Positions 8,801-17,046 of a stretch of 64,000 nucleotides of DNA are shown piece after piece. Source of the stretch: CAZPXH01 sp964591085 (lineage in GTDB: Bacteria > Spirochaetota > Spirochaetia > DSM-27196 > CAZPXH01); assembly GCA_964591085.1 (NCBI GenBank), contig CAZPXH010000001.1, positions 62,001-126,000 of the forward strand. The letters are read 5' to 3'. Position 1 is the first letter of the stretch, and every line of letters begins with the position of its first letter. A program made the translations under genes and the position numbers. The notes beneath the pieces are model-generated. The model was not told where the DNA came from. It saw only the letters and a list, made by a program, of their open reading frames with translations, and did not search any database.

Positions 8801-9605
8801 ACCGGGCGCAACCGTGGCCCGGAACGCGCTCGGAGCGGGTGCGGGAATCCTTGTTGTGCTTGCGCTCTGGGCTGTTGGCGCCGCCATCGTGTCAAACGAC
8901 ATTGTGCTTCCAACTCCGGGCCGGGTTCTGGCGGTGTTTTCGCAGGAAGTCCTGGGCGCCGGGGCGCTCGCACGCCTGGGGGGTACCGCGGCCCGTGTGT
9001 TCTTAGCTTTTGCGCTGGGATCCTTGATCGGCGCCGGAGTCGGAGTTGCGGCAGTGTGGAGACCGGGCGGATCGGCCGTTGTTGCGCCGGTTCTGGTGGT
9101 GCTGCAAGCGGTTCCCGCCGTGGCCTTCATCCTCCTGGCAATGATCTGGTTTCCGACAGATGTGGCACCGGTGGCCGTGGCAACCCTTCTGATCATTCCC
9201 CTGGTAGCCTCCGGAGTCCGCTCCGGACACGCCGCTCGGGACTCCAATCTGTTGGAGATGGCGGATGCTTTCGGCCTCACCGCGCGGCAGCGCTTTGCTG
9301 AGATCACCCTCCGCGCAGCTTTGCCCGCTATTGGATCTGCCCTCCGCGTGAGCCTCGGGCTGTCATGGAAGGCGGTCATTGCCGCCGAGGTGATCATTGA
9401 GCCGGCGCAGGCCTTGGGAACCGAGTTGCAGTTGGCCCGCCTCAATCTGGACACCCATCTGGTCTTCGCCTGGATTCTCCTGGCCGTGATTGCCTCCGGA
9501 CTTACAGACGCTGCGTGGTCCCTCGGTGGCAGGCTGTTCCTTCGCTCCAACAAGGGGGAGAAGGGATCCGCCGCACGGCACGCGGAGCAAGCCCGTGCAG
9601 TCTGA
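8784..9605 (+). CDS. ABC transporter permease, NitT/TauT (SsuC/TauC-like) family
   Basis: The inner-membrane permease is about 274 residues with several hydrophobic helices and a cytoplasmic EAA-type loop near NLLEMADAFGLTARQRFAEI (about 150-170), the coupling site for the ATPase. The family moves nitrate, taurine, alkanesulfonates, thiamine precursors and similar small molecules. The substrate here is unknown because no periplasmic binding protein is present in the window. The start is uncertain: GTG 8784 gives a short basic N-terminus before the first helix, and GTG 8814 is the alternative; an earlier ATG at 8733 lies deep inside tyrS. The 3' end overlaps the ATPase gene by 11 nt. Confidence 0.8.
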   Translation: MWRGARPGATVARNALGAGAGILVVLALWAVGAAIVSNDIVLPTPGRVLAVFSQEVLGAGALARLGGTAARVFLAFALGSLIGAGVGVAAVWRPGGSAVVAPVLVVLQAVPAVAFILLAMIWFPTDVAPVAVATLLIIPLVASGVRSGHAARDSNLLEMADAFGLTARQRFAEITLRAALPAIGSALRVSLGLSWKAVIAAEVIIEPAQALGTELQLARLNLDTHLVFAWILLAVIASGLTDAAWSLGGRLFLRSNKGEKGSAARHAEQARAV

Positions 9606-10506
9606 GTACCTGCTGCCGATCAGCGGAAGCGTCACAGTGGTGAGGCCTGGGACCGGCGACGAGGCCAGCATGGGTAGCACCGGCGATGCCAGTAGTATGA
9701 GTGCCAGCGGGCACACCAGCTCGGTGGAAGCGGGCGCGACGCTGGAGTTCCAGAATCTCAATCTCCTGCTTGGGGAACAGGACATCCTTTCCGGCTTCAG
9801 TCTGTCTTTGCAGCCGGGTCACATTACCTGTGTGAGCGGACCCTCCGGCTGCGGGAAATCAAGCCTGCTGCGGAGCTGTCTTGCCTTGCTGCTCCGCTCG
9901 GGACTCCGGGTCGGCGGCATCGGGGTAAGTTTCCAGCAACCGCGGCTTCTTGGTCACCGGAGTGTTTGGGAGAACCTGGCGTTGATCGCGCAAGCCGGCG
10001 GCCTGACCGCTGAGGAGTCCAATGCGCGCATCCGCGGGGTTGTGGGACTGGTTGGCCTGCAGGATACGGCATCACGCTTAGCATCCCGATTGTCCGGGGG
10101 TATGGCTCAGCGCCTGAGCCTTGCACGGGCTCTTCTGCTGCACCCGCCAGTTCTGTTGCTGGACGAGCCCTTTGCTCACCTGGACCTGGCTCGAAAAGCC
10201 TCGCTTGGGGTACGCATCCGGTCCAATGCCCGCGCGTCCGGCCAGGCGGTCCTCCTGATCACTCACGATCTCTACGACGCGGTGGTGCTGGGGGACCGGA
10301 TCCTCTTTGTTGACGGTCCCCCGCTCCGGATTCGTTCCGCTTCCGAGCCTGACCTCTCGGAGGAGGAGCGCTCCTGGACCGGTTCCGCCGTGGCCGGGAT
10401 CCACCGCGGTCTTGTGCTCCAAAGCCTTGATCGGATTCCTGAAACAGAAACGAGCGATGGATCCGTCCAGCCCGCTGGAAGTCCTCCGGAATCGTCCGCT
10501 CCGTAG
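9595..10506 (+). CDS. ABC transporter ATP-binding protein, partner of the upstream permease
   Basis: The 303-residue ATPase shows Walker A GPSGCGKSS, Q-loop SFQQPRL, signature LSGGMAQR, Walker B VLLLDEP and H-loop LLITHD. It has a Ser/Gly/Thr-rich N-terminal extension of about 40 residues before the first core strand and a C-terminal tail of about 60 residues rich in Ser/Pro/Glu. The start is GTG 9595 with GGAG 8 nt upstream; a longer reading from ATG 9490 would run inside the permease. The last 248 nt overlap the convergent methyltransferase gene on the other strand. It should energise the NitT/TauT-like permease. Confidence 0.88.
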   Translation: MQSEYLLPISGSVTVVRPGTGDEASMGSTGDASSMSASGHTSSVEAGATLEFQNLNLLLGEQDILSGFSLSLQPGHITCVSGPSGCGKSSLLRSCLALLLRSGLRVGGIGVSFQQPRLLGHRSVWENLALIAQAGGLTAEESNARIRGVVGLVGLQDTASRLASRLSGGMAQRLSLARALLLHPPVLLLDEPFAHLDLARKASLGVRIRSNARASGQAVLLITHDLYDAVVLGDRILFVDGPPLRIRSASEPDLSEEERSWTGSAVAGIHRGLVLQSLDRIPETETSDGSVQPAGSPPESSAP

Positions 10507-11383
10507 TCTCTTCCCAGGTTCCGCCGGCAAAGGCGCCGGGGTCAAGCTTGAATCCACGCCGGTTGGTTGAAAAGAAGAGCACCCCGCCGGGCAGGAGGAG
10601 TCTCCGGCACTTGTGAATCAACTCCAGATGGTCACGCTGCACGTCCAGCAGCCGATCCATCTTGTTGCTGTTGGAGAAGGTAGGTGGATCCAGCACAATG
10701 AGGTGGAACTGTCGGTTCTTGGCACCCTCCAGATAGCGGAACACGTCTTCCCTGACTACGGTGTGAAAGGGCTCGGTGAAGCCGTTGATCTCGAGGTTTT
10801 TGCGTGCCCAATCACAGTAGGTGTTGGAGAGATCAACGCTCACCGTCGTCTCGGCTCCCCCCGCCGCAGCGTAGACGCTGAAGGCCGCGGTATAGGCAAA
10901 GAGATTGAGGACCCTTCGGTCCAGGCTGTGGTCCCCAACCCAGGCGCGGGCATTGCGATGGTCCAGGAAGAGCCCGGTGTCCAGGTAGTCGCTGAGATTG
11001 ACAATGAACCGAAGACCACCTTCGCTTACTTCGGCCTCTACGCTTCGCGTCCCGAACTTCTCGTACTGTTGTTTGCCCTTCTGCTGCTGCCGGAACTTGT
11101 AGAAGGTCCGCTCACGGGGGACACCCAAGGTACTGGCAGCCGTTTCCGTCATCAGGTCCTGCCATTCCTCGCGCTCGTCGGGCTCATAGGTGTTTGGTCG
11201 TTCAAACTCGGAGATGTGGAGGTAGGGCCCGTAGCGGTCAACGGCCAAGGGCACCTCGGGGATGTCACGGAAGTAGATGCGGTAGGCCTCCAGGCCAAGT
11301 TTCCGTGCCCAGGTCCCAGTTGTCTTGATTCTCCGCTTCAGGCGGTTGGTGAAAAACTGGGCTGCCTGTTCAGCTGACGGCAC
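10259..11383 (-). CDS. class I SAM-dependent RNA methyltransferase, RlmL-C/RlmK-like
   Basis: The sequence resembles the second (K) half of RlmL, which makes m7G2069 in 23S rRNA, and related RlmI-like enzymes. An N-terminal segment reads NRLKRRIKTTGTWARKLG and then EAYRIYFRDIPEVPLAVDRYG. The SAM site is near RRVLNLFAYTAAFSVYAA, and the catalytic motif is DPPTFSNS with FFSTNRRGF beyond it. The natural domain ends around IPEDFQRAGRIHRSFLF. A tail of about 55 residues rich in Arg, Gly and Pro follows, encoded antisense to the ABC ATPase gene. The start is taken at GTG 11383, overlapping rex by 14 nt; a further ATG at 11440 would overlap more. Exact rRNA target is inferred only. Confidence 0.85.
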   Translation of the reverse strand: MPSAEQAAQFFTNRLKRRIKTTGTWARKLGLEAYRIYFRDIPEVPLAVDRYGPYLHISEFERPNTYEPDEREEWQDLMTETAASTLGVPRERTFYKFRQQQKGKQQYEKFGTRSVEAEVSEGGLRFIVNLSDYLDTGLFLDHRNARAWVGDHSLDRRVLNLFAYTAAFSVYAAAGGAETTVSVDLSNTYCDWARKNLEINGFTEPFHTVVREDVFRYLEGAKNRQFHLIVLDPPTFSNSNKMDRLLDVQRDHLELIHKCRRLLLPGGVLFFSTNRRGFKLDPGAFAGGTWEETTERTIPEDFQRAGRIHRSFLFQESDQGFGAQDRGGSRPRRNRSRSAPPPRGQARKRNESGAGDRQQRGSGPPAPPRRRDRE

Positions 11384-12005
11384 GGGAGAGCTTGACGGAT
11401 AGGACGGCGTACCCGGAGGAAAGGTCTTCTTTCTGCACAATGACCTCCGGGGGCAATTTGAGCTTCACGTTTGTGAAGTTCCAGATGGCGGTGATCCCTG
11501 CCTGAACCAGGGACTCCGCAGTCTCCTGAGCGGCGGAGCTGGGGACGGTCAGGATGGCGAGGGTGACCTTTTCCCGAGCTACGAACTCGGGGAGTTCTGC
11601 AGGGCTGACAACCCGACGGCCATTTACGGTAGATCCGATCTTTCTGGGATCGGCGTCGCACGCCGCCACGATCTCCATCCCATGGCGGCCAAATTCTCCG
11701 TAACCCATGAGCGCGGTACCAAGGTTGCCCGCGCCAACCACAACGGCCCGCCGGACCTGGTTCCACTGGAGAAAGGCGTTGATGGCCGCGATCAGATCCT
11801 CCACGCGAAACCCAAGCCGAGGCCTGCCGACAACCCCCGTCAGCGCAAGATCTTTGCGAACCTGAATCGGTTCAAGCTCAAGTTCCTCTGCAATGACAGT
11901 CCCGGAGATGTACTCCCGACCATCCCGGTGGGCCGCTTCAATCACATGAAGGTAGGAGGGGAGTCGCTTGATCGTGGGTACACTGGCAAGCTTGGTGTTC
12001 TTCAT
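11370..12005 (-). CDS. rex: redox-sensing transcriptional repressor Rex
   Basis: Rex senses the NADH/NAD+ ratio and represses fermentation and respiration genes when NADH is low. The 211 residues comprise an N-terminal winged helix (about 12-82, with SVPTIKRLPSYLHVIEAA and LELEPIQVRKDLALTG) and a Rossmann domain whose dinucleotide loop is VVVGAGNLGTAL (about 88-99). The C-terminus is the domain-swap helix. The usual consensus operator TTGTGAANNNNTTCACAA is not present upstream; only a TTCAC half-site overlaps the promoter region. No Shine-Dalgarno is evident before ATG 12005. The methyltransferase gene follows with a 14-nt overlap. Confidence 0.95.
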   Translation of the reverse strand: MKNTKLASVPTIKRLPSYLHVIEAAHRDGREYISGTVIAEELELEPIQVRKDLALTGVVGRPRLGFRVEDLIAAINAFLQWNQVRRAVVVGAGNLGTALMGYGEFGRHGMEIVAACDADPRKIGSTVNGRRVVSPAELPEFVAREKVTLAILTVPSSAAQETAESLVQAGITAIWNFTNVKLKLPPEVIVQKEDLSSGYAVLSVKLSRAVS

Positions 12006-12038
12006 TCAGGAGGCGATCACGGTTTACAGTGTCGCCAG

Positions 12039-12067
12039 ACTATAGTGAATACACGCGGAGATGGGAA
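12039..12067. promoter_or_regulatory. candidate bidirectional promoter between rex and TrmA-family gene
   Basis: The palindrome ACTATAGT (12039-12046) gives TATAGT on both strands. On the minus strand a TTCCCA -35 sits 17 nt upstream (12067-12062), matching a moderate sigma-70 promoter for rex. On the plus strand no good -35 is seen. The minus-strand spacer includes TTCAC, which is half of a Rex operator. Confidence 0.4.
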
Positions 12068-12092
12068 GCTGAAGGAGCTACGGGTCGGTCCC

Positions 12093-13160
12093 ATGACTCC
12101 AGACGGGAGCATGATCCTGCGGCCTCGGCCGGAAGATGCTGACCTGCCCGATACTTTCCTGCTTCCCGGCGAAGGGCTGGTTGCCGGGACGGGACAGCAC
12201 GGCCGGTATTCACCGCGCCGTACCCAGCCGCCCTGTCCCTGGTACGGAATATGTGGAGGCTGCGCTCTTCAGCATGCAGACTACCCGTTCCAACTCGCGA
12301 TGAAGCGGGCGATGCTTGCCAGGTTGCTGCGGCGTGCCTCGGGCCAGTCCGGTCTCCCCATCAGCGTGGTACCAAACCGCCCCTGGGGTTACCGCACACG
12401 CATCAGCCTCAGTCGTGACAATGCGGACCAGCCCTTCAGCTGGCGTGCGCGCAGAAGCCGGGACCCGGTGCCTGTTGACCGCTGTCCAGTAGCCCACCCG
12501 GATCTTGAGCCACTGATAGCAGATCCCCCTTCCAGTCCGTCGCTGGGAACACGGATCCATATGCTTCTCTCGGATGAAGGGCCCGTTGTTGCACCAGACG
12601 GTGACCAGGCCTACCCGGTAGGGGTAACGGTAGCCGGCAAGCAACTCGCTGCGGACGCCGCGGGTTTCTTTCAGGCATCTGTTCCGGGACTGGAAGCTGC
12701 CCTGCCGCTCATGCAGGAGTTCTTGGGTAGTCCCGAACAGCTTGTGGACCTGTACGGGGGCATCGGCCTGATTCCCGCGCTCATTGCACCGGGGGCATCA
12801 CTGACGCTGGTAGAAGCCCGAACGGCATCGGCCAGGATGGCGGAAGAGAACTGCAGGGATGCGAGCGTTGCGGCTTTGTCCGTGGACGAATGGCTGGAGC
12901 TCCGCGGGGGGCTTCCCCGGGGCAATTACACGATTTCGGTAGACCCGCCTCGCGCCGGCCTCACCCGCCGCCTCAAGCGTAACCTGTGCCTGGACGCACG
13001 AAATCCGCTCCTCTACCTCTCCTGTGATGCCAAGAGCCTGGCGCGAGACACTGTGGAGTTGTGTGCGGCGGGCTACCGGATCTCGCGAGCGGCACTCCTG
13101 GACTTCTATCCCCAGACCCCGCGGGTTGAGGTACTTTGCCGCTTTGAGCCACCGGTCTGA
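12093..13160 (+). CDS. TrmA/RlmD-family RNA uracil-5-methyltransferase
   Basis: This SAM enzyme methylates C5 of a uridine in 23S rRNA or tRNA. The 355 residues include an iron-sulphur cluster pattern CPWYGICGGC plus a later Cys in VDRCPVAH. They also include the SAM motif LVDLYGGIGLI, a DPPRAGL motif and the catalytic-Cys region YLSCDAKSLARDTVEL. It is shorter than RlmD (about 430): the N-terminal TRAM domain is missing and the middle is compact. ATG 12093 is used; AAGGAG is rather far upstream (15 nt), so ATG 12111 with GGGAG is possible. It is divergent from rex. Which uridine is modified cannot be read from sequence. Confidence 0.85.
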   Translation: MTPDGSMILRPRPEDADLPDTFLLPGEGLVAGTGQHGRYSPRRTQPPCPWYGICGGCALQHADYPFQLAMKRAMLARLLRRASGQSGLPISVVPNRPWGYRTRISLSRDNADQPFSWRARRSRDPVPVDRCPVAHPDLEPLIADPPSSPSLGTRIHMLLSDEGPVVAPDGDQAYPVGVTVAGKQLAADAAGFFQASVPGLEAALPLMQEFLGSPEQLVDLYGGIGLIPALIAPGASLTLVEARTASARMAEENCRDASVAALSVDEWLELRGGLPRGNYTISVDPPRAGLTRRLKRNLCLDARNPLLYLSCDAKSLARDTVELCAAGYRISRAALLDFYPQTPRVEVLCRFEPPV

Positions 13161-13164
13161 ATCA

Positions 13165-15030
13165 GTGTTGAATTCTGTGCGTCGGTGGGCGATTCCCGCG
13201 TGCATTGCTCTGCTCTGTGTACTGGGACCAAGCGAGCGGTCCGGTCTGCAGGCGCAAAGCACGGAATCCCAGACGGACCCCATCGTAGCAGCGGAACAGC
13301 TCCTGGTAGCCGGCGGCAGAATCGTGGGGCCCGCAATCCCGCTGTCCGGAGGCTCGGTCATCCTGTTTGCCGCGGAGGACCGTCGGCTGTACGGAGTCAG
13401 CCCCGACGCTCGCGAACGGTTCCGGGTTTCCCTTCCGGGCCGTCCGATTGCCGTTGCACAGGTCACCGGCTCAACCGTTGCGGTTCTGGTGTTTCCCGGC
13501 CAGGTGCTGTTGTTCAATGCAGCGGGGGAGGAGGTCTGGCGCCGGGAACTCTCCGGTTCTAGCGCCGTGGATCTTGCGGTTGCTGCGGGGAATCGAATTC
13601 TGGTTCTGTCCCGGGACCGCCTGCGCGCACTTTCGCTCTCGGGCAGGCTTCTGTGGGAGTTGCCCACGCGAGGAGAGTGGTCTGAGCTTGTGCCCACCGC
13701 AGCGGGCAAGCTGCCGCCGCCGGTCGTCTGGCTCAGTGATGATTCCGGCCGTTACCTGGCGATTGAAGCAGACGGACGGCGCCGGATTTCCTTCACCGTA
13801 GGAACTGGGGGCGAGGTTCATGCACTGGGCAGCCAGCTCCTTGTTCGCGGGCCGAGTGGTAGCGTGGACATCGTGGACCAAGGCGGATCGGTCAGGCGCA
13901 TCGCCCAGTCCGGAGTATCGGTCTGGCGGGAGCTCCCGGCGGGTTTTCTCCTTTCGGGTCCCGGAGCGCTTGTTCGGACCCCAGTGTCCGGGCCGCCTGA
14001 CTTCGCCGTAGTACCCCGCCTGATAGGTGTGCGCAGCATTGGCGGAAATCTTAACTCCGGGTCAGGTTCGGAAGAGGGGTCCATTGCGCCCGTTATTGCC
14101 CTCCACGGACCTGCCGGTGAGTTGAGCCTGATTTCGGCTACCTCCGGGAGCGAGGCGGCAAGGCTGATCCTGGATCCGCCGGGTACCGGTGCGGTGCTGG
14201 AGAGCTTGCTCTACGCCGGGATCGGTGGCGGAGAATGGTCCCTGCTGGTCTGGACCGAGGACTGGGCCCTGCGGCGCTATACCGGCTCACTGGCTGGCAA
14301 CCTCGGCAACACCCGCGGGACTCGCAGCGCTGGAGATGAGCCCGCCACCGCCCTGGCGAAGCCGTCGGGTTCCCCTGCCTCGGTAAACCAGGATGTCAGC
14401 CGGCGATTGGGCCTGTTTCCGCTGGAGAGCCCGCGCGCATCGGATGCACGGAGCTGGCGAGAGTTGCCAGATCTCGCCGTGCTTGTCTCCGCCATGGAGC
14501 GCGGATCTCCGGAAGTGCAGGAGCGGACGCTGGCGGGATACCGCTTGCCGGACGATCCGGCCGCTCGCCGAGGGGTAGCGGAATCCCTCTCTTCGCTCCT
14601 GCTTGGCCGCTGGGATCTGCTGGGTAGCGCCGCGAGGGTAGAGGCTGCCCGGCTTCTCGGCGATCTTGGGGACGGTGGGGCCGTACGCGGATTGACGGAA
14701 CGGATCCGTGGGGAGCCCGATGCATCGGTGGTACGCGCCGGTCTTCTGGCCATTTCGTCGGCCGGAGGAGATTCCAGCGTATGGGATGCTGTGGCAAGAA
14801 CTGCACGGAGGGATGACCTGCCCGCCGAGCTTGTGGAGCTGGCATTGCTCGTCCTTGCGGATCTACGCTGGTTTCGCGGCCCGCAAGCAGTGGCTGAGAT
14901 CGCCGAGATTCTCGCCGCTCAGCTGCAAAACGGCCGTATCCGGAGCCAGCCAGGTGGCCGCGCCGGTGAGAGATTGAGCGTGTCGGAAGCACTGCAGGCG
15001 CGTTTAACCACGCCGCGCTATGGACTATGA
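13165..15030 (+). CDS. exported beta-propeller and HEAT-like repeat protein, unknown function
   Basis: The 622 residues begin with a signal peptide (RRWAIPACIALLCVLG, about residues 6-21; the Cys in LLC could be lipidated). About 350 residues of beta-rich repeats follow that resemble a PQQ/WD-like propeller. The C-terminal part (about 430-600) is helical and HEAT-like, with phrases such as RVEAARLLGDLGDGGAVRGL. The start is GTG 13165 just after the methyltransferase stop (GTG 13177 also possible). The stop overlaps the ATG of the P83/100 gene (ATGA), so the two are probably made together. HEAT plus propeller suggests a protein-interaction role in the periplasm. I do not recognise a named family. 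Confidence 0.75.
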   Translation: MLNSVRRWAIPACIALLCVLGPSERSGLQAQSTESQTDPIVAAEQLLVAGGRIVGPAIPLSGGSVILFAAEDRRLYGVSPDARERFRVSLPGRPIAVAQVTGSTVAVLVFPGQVLLFNAAGEEVWRRELSGSSAVDLAVAAGNRILVLSRDRLRALSLSGRLLWELPTRGEWSELVPTAAGKLPPPVVWLSDDSGRYLAIEADGRRRISFTVGTGGEVHALGSQLLVRGPSGSVDIVDQGGSVRRIAQSGVSVWRELPAGFLLSGPGALVRTPVSGPPDFAVVPRLIGVRSIGGNLNSGSGSEEGSIAPVIALHGPAGELSLISATSGSEAARLILDPPGTGAVLESLLYAGIGGGEWSLLVWTEDWALRRYTGSLAGNLGNTRGTRSAGDEPATALAKPSGSPASVNQDVSRRLGLFPLESPRASDARSWRELPDLAVLVSAMERGSPEVQERTLAGYRLPDDPAARRGVAESLSSLLLGRWDLLGSAARVEAARLLGDLGDGGAVRGLTERIRGEPDASVVRAGLLAISSAGGDSSVWDAVARTARRDDLPAELVELALLVLADLRWFRGPQAVAEIAEILAAQLQNGRIRSQPGGRAGERLSVSEALQARLTTPRYGL

Positions 15031-16556
15031 TGGGCGGCATGCAGTCCCGTAGCCGCCGATTGTTGGCCGTCTTCATGGTGTTTGCCGCCGGTCTCCTGCC
15101 GCTTGCCGGGCAGGAAATCAGCGAGCCGGAGCTCCGCAGTGTGTCCGGAGAGTCCATCACCTTTGACAACTACCAGGGTCCCTACGAAAAGATTGAAACC
15201 GTGGAGGAGATCCGTGGAATCGGGCAGTTCATGGGGCGTGCGCTCGCCGGCCCGGACTCCGGAGAGTCTGAGTACTTCGGCCGCTATCGGGTACAGCGAA
15301 TCCTTCCCGCGGAAGGGGAGCCGGGCTTTGGGGCGGATCTCTTCTCCATCGAGCCGGATGCTCTTGTTGACCACATTGACAACGTCCGACGGATCCTCGC
15401 CGGTTACCTGGCGGAAGCGTACGGCTACAGCCAGCAGAACGCGGAAACACTCGCGTTCTTTGCCACCATCTACAATGCGGTCTACCGCCAGGATTTTGGC
15501 CGCATCGCAGAGCGCTACACCCCCGCGGTTGCGGCGGCAGTTGATTCCGCCCGCTTCGGGCTCTCCACCCGCTTCACCGACTGGGCTGGCGGGACGCAGA
15601 TGATCATTCCGCTACGGCCTACCGGCGTCAGCCCCGGGCCCGGGCTGGAAGGTCCGCTTGAACTCGCTGACCCCGAGGTCATTGAGCGTTTACAGGAAGA
15701 GCCAGACCGTGCCGTGGACGAGCGCCGGGACCTGGCGGACCTGGCTGATGACACAATCGCTGCTGAAGAGGAGGCCCTGGCACGGGACCGGGCAGCCGCC
15801 GAAGACGCCGATGAGCAGGCTGACGAGCAGACTGATGGCGAAGAAGACGATGCTGACCCCGCCACGACAGTCGAGGACGGTGATGCTCCCGGGGATCCGG
15901 CAAGCGCAGACCAGGAGGCGGACCGCCCGGATAGCCAGGACGGTGATACAGCCGATGCAGACGACACAGATCCCTTTGCACAGCGGGAGGCGGCCATTGC
16001 TGATGCAACCGATCGGGCCCAGGAGATCAGGGACGAGACAGCCGAGGATCAGGCCGAGCTCGGGGATGATGTCACCGACCAACCCCAACCAGTAGCCTTC
16101 CTTCTGGTACGCGAGACGGGAGGCCTGCGCCTTGGGCAACTGGTGAGCATTGATGCTGAGTCTGGGACGCAGCTCGCCGCAAGTGACTCCGACCGTATCG
16201 TGGGGCGGCAGTTTGACGTTATCGGAAGCAACTACCTCGTGCTTACGGAAAACGGCGGGACTGCCCGGTTGACGCTCATTGATCGCGAGACCCTGGACAC
16301 CAGCCTCACCGGCAGTGACCAGATATCCGTGGACAGCCTCGTTGTGACCCGAGACCGCGGAGCAACCATCTTTGCGGTTGTCCAACAGCAGGGGTCATGG
16401 CGTCTGGGACGCTTTGACGGAAACCTCAATCTGCTTGAGGTGTCAAGCCAGGAAGTGGAACCCGCCGGCTTTCTTGCCTTTGATGATGGCTCGGTGTTCG
16501 CTCAGGCGCCAGACGGGTCCATTTTCTCCCTTCCGGAGGCAGGCTTCTCGGACTGA
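15027..16556 (+). CDS. P83/100 family spirochaete protein
   Basis: The 509 residues have a signal peptide (RRLLAVFMVFAAGLLPLAG, about 9-27). The N-terminal domain carries SGESITFDNYQGPYEKIET, EIRGIGQFMGRAL and an ADLFSIEPDALVDH segment, recognisable as the core of Borrelia P83/100. A very acidic coiled linker (about 225-345, rich in Asp, Glu, Ala, Gln and Thr) follows, then a C-terminal beta-rich domain (about 350-509). This order, an N-domain, long charged helix and beta domain, matches the family. The function of P83/100 is not established; in Borrelia it is a major antigen associated with the envelope. This gene is one of the clearest taxonomic markers in the window. Confidence 0.88.
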   Translation: MMGGMQSRSRRLLAVFMVFAAGLLPLAGQEISEPELRSVSGESITFDNYQGPYEKIETVEEIRGIGQFMGRALAGPDSGESEYFGRYRVQRILPAEGEPGFGADLFSIEPDALVDHIDNVRRILAGYLAEAYGYSQQNAETLAFFATIYNAVYRQDFGRIAERYTPAVAAAVDSARFGLSTRFTDWAGGTQMIIPLRPTGVSPGPGLEGPLELADPEVIERLQEEPDRAVDERRDLADLADDTIAAEEEALARDRAAAEDADEQADEQTDGEEDDADPATTVEDGDAPGDPASADQEADRPDSQDGDTADADDTDPFAQREAAIADATDRAQEIRDETAEDQAELGDDVTDQPQPVAFLLVRETGGLRLGQLVSIDAESGTQLAASDSDRIVGRQFDVIGSNYLVLTENGGTARLTLIDRETLDTSLTGSDQISVDSLVVTRDRGATIFAVVQQQGSWRLGRFDGNLNLLEVSSQEVEPAGFLAFDDGSVFAQAPDGSIFSLPEAGFSD

Positions 16557-16565
16557 TGGGCTCAG

Positions 16566-16608
16566 GCGCCGCTGCGCGCAGGTAATCCTGGGTCAGCGGC
16601 GCTTTCTT
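16566..16608 (+). terminator. candidate rho-independent terminator after the P83/100 gene
   Basis: GCGCCGCTG (16566-16574) pairs with CAGCGGCGC (16594-16602), a 9-bp perfect stem with a 19-nt loop followed by TTTCTT. The loop is long for a classic terminator. It lies between convergent genes and overlaps the stop of the ParB-like gene on the other strand. Confidence 0.5.
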
Positions 16609-16997
16609 CGGAAGAGGCCCAGAATGCTCCGGAACCAGTTGCGGAGCGCCGTCCAGAGACGGGAGAAGAAGCCCGGATTGCGGAGGCGATCCAGCTTCTG
16701 ATACGCGGTGGCAAGCTCATCGGAAGTGAAGGGCTTTCGGTGGAGGTTTTCGTCAATCTCCAGCTCGAATCGCTGGACCTCATCTACGGAATCAACAACC
16801 GTGACGGGAACGGTTACCCAGCCCAGCTGGCGCGCAGCTTCCAGCCGCCGCTGCCCTGCAACCAGCTCATTGGCGGAGTTCACAACGATCGGGTTGAGCA
16901 TTCCATGTCGGAACAGGCTGTCCTTGAGCGAGCCCAAGTCCCCAATAGACCGCCGGATCCGCTTTCGGACGACAATCTCATCCAGTCGCATCTGCAT
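16593..16997 (-). CDS. small ParB-like nuclease-fold protein with basic amphipathic tail
   Basis: The 135-residue protein has one ParB N-terminal (ParB/Srx, CTP-binding-fold) domain. SLKDSLFRHGMLNPIVVN, the GQRRLEAARQLGW motif and ENLHRKPFT match boxes of the family. There is no helix-turn-helix and no dimerisation domain. The end is an aromatic/basic amphipathic segment (FFSRLWTALRNWFRSILGLF then RRKRR) that looks membrane-seeking. The start is ATG 16997 (or 16991); an in-frame ATG at 17090 would overlap the PBP1A gene. No clear Shine-Dalgarno is visible. It lies 49 nt after the PBP1A stop. A link to cell-wall synthesis is suggested by context only. Confidence 0.75.
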   Translation of the reverse strand: MQMRLDEIVVRKRIRRSIGDLGSLKDSLFRHGMLNPIVVNSANELVAGQRRLEAARQLGWVTVPVTVVDSVDEVQRFELEIDENLHRKPFTSDELATAYQKLDRLRNPGFFSRLWTALRNWFRSILGLFRRKRR

Positions 16998-17046
16998 TGA
17001 GTTGTAATTGTAGCGCGGGAGAGAGGGTTCCTGCGAGCGTGAGCGC

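Noticed and set aside
11682..12092. Upstream in-frame extension of the TrmA-family gene
   Set aside because: It would run antisense through most of rex; homology starts only after about 12093.
15515..16385. Ser/Ala-rich and other minus-strand frames under the acidic part of the P83/100 gene
   Set aside because: They mirror the Asp/Glu/Ala codon bias of the linker; no independent support.
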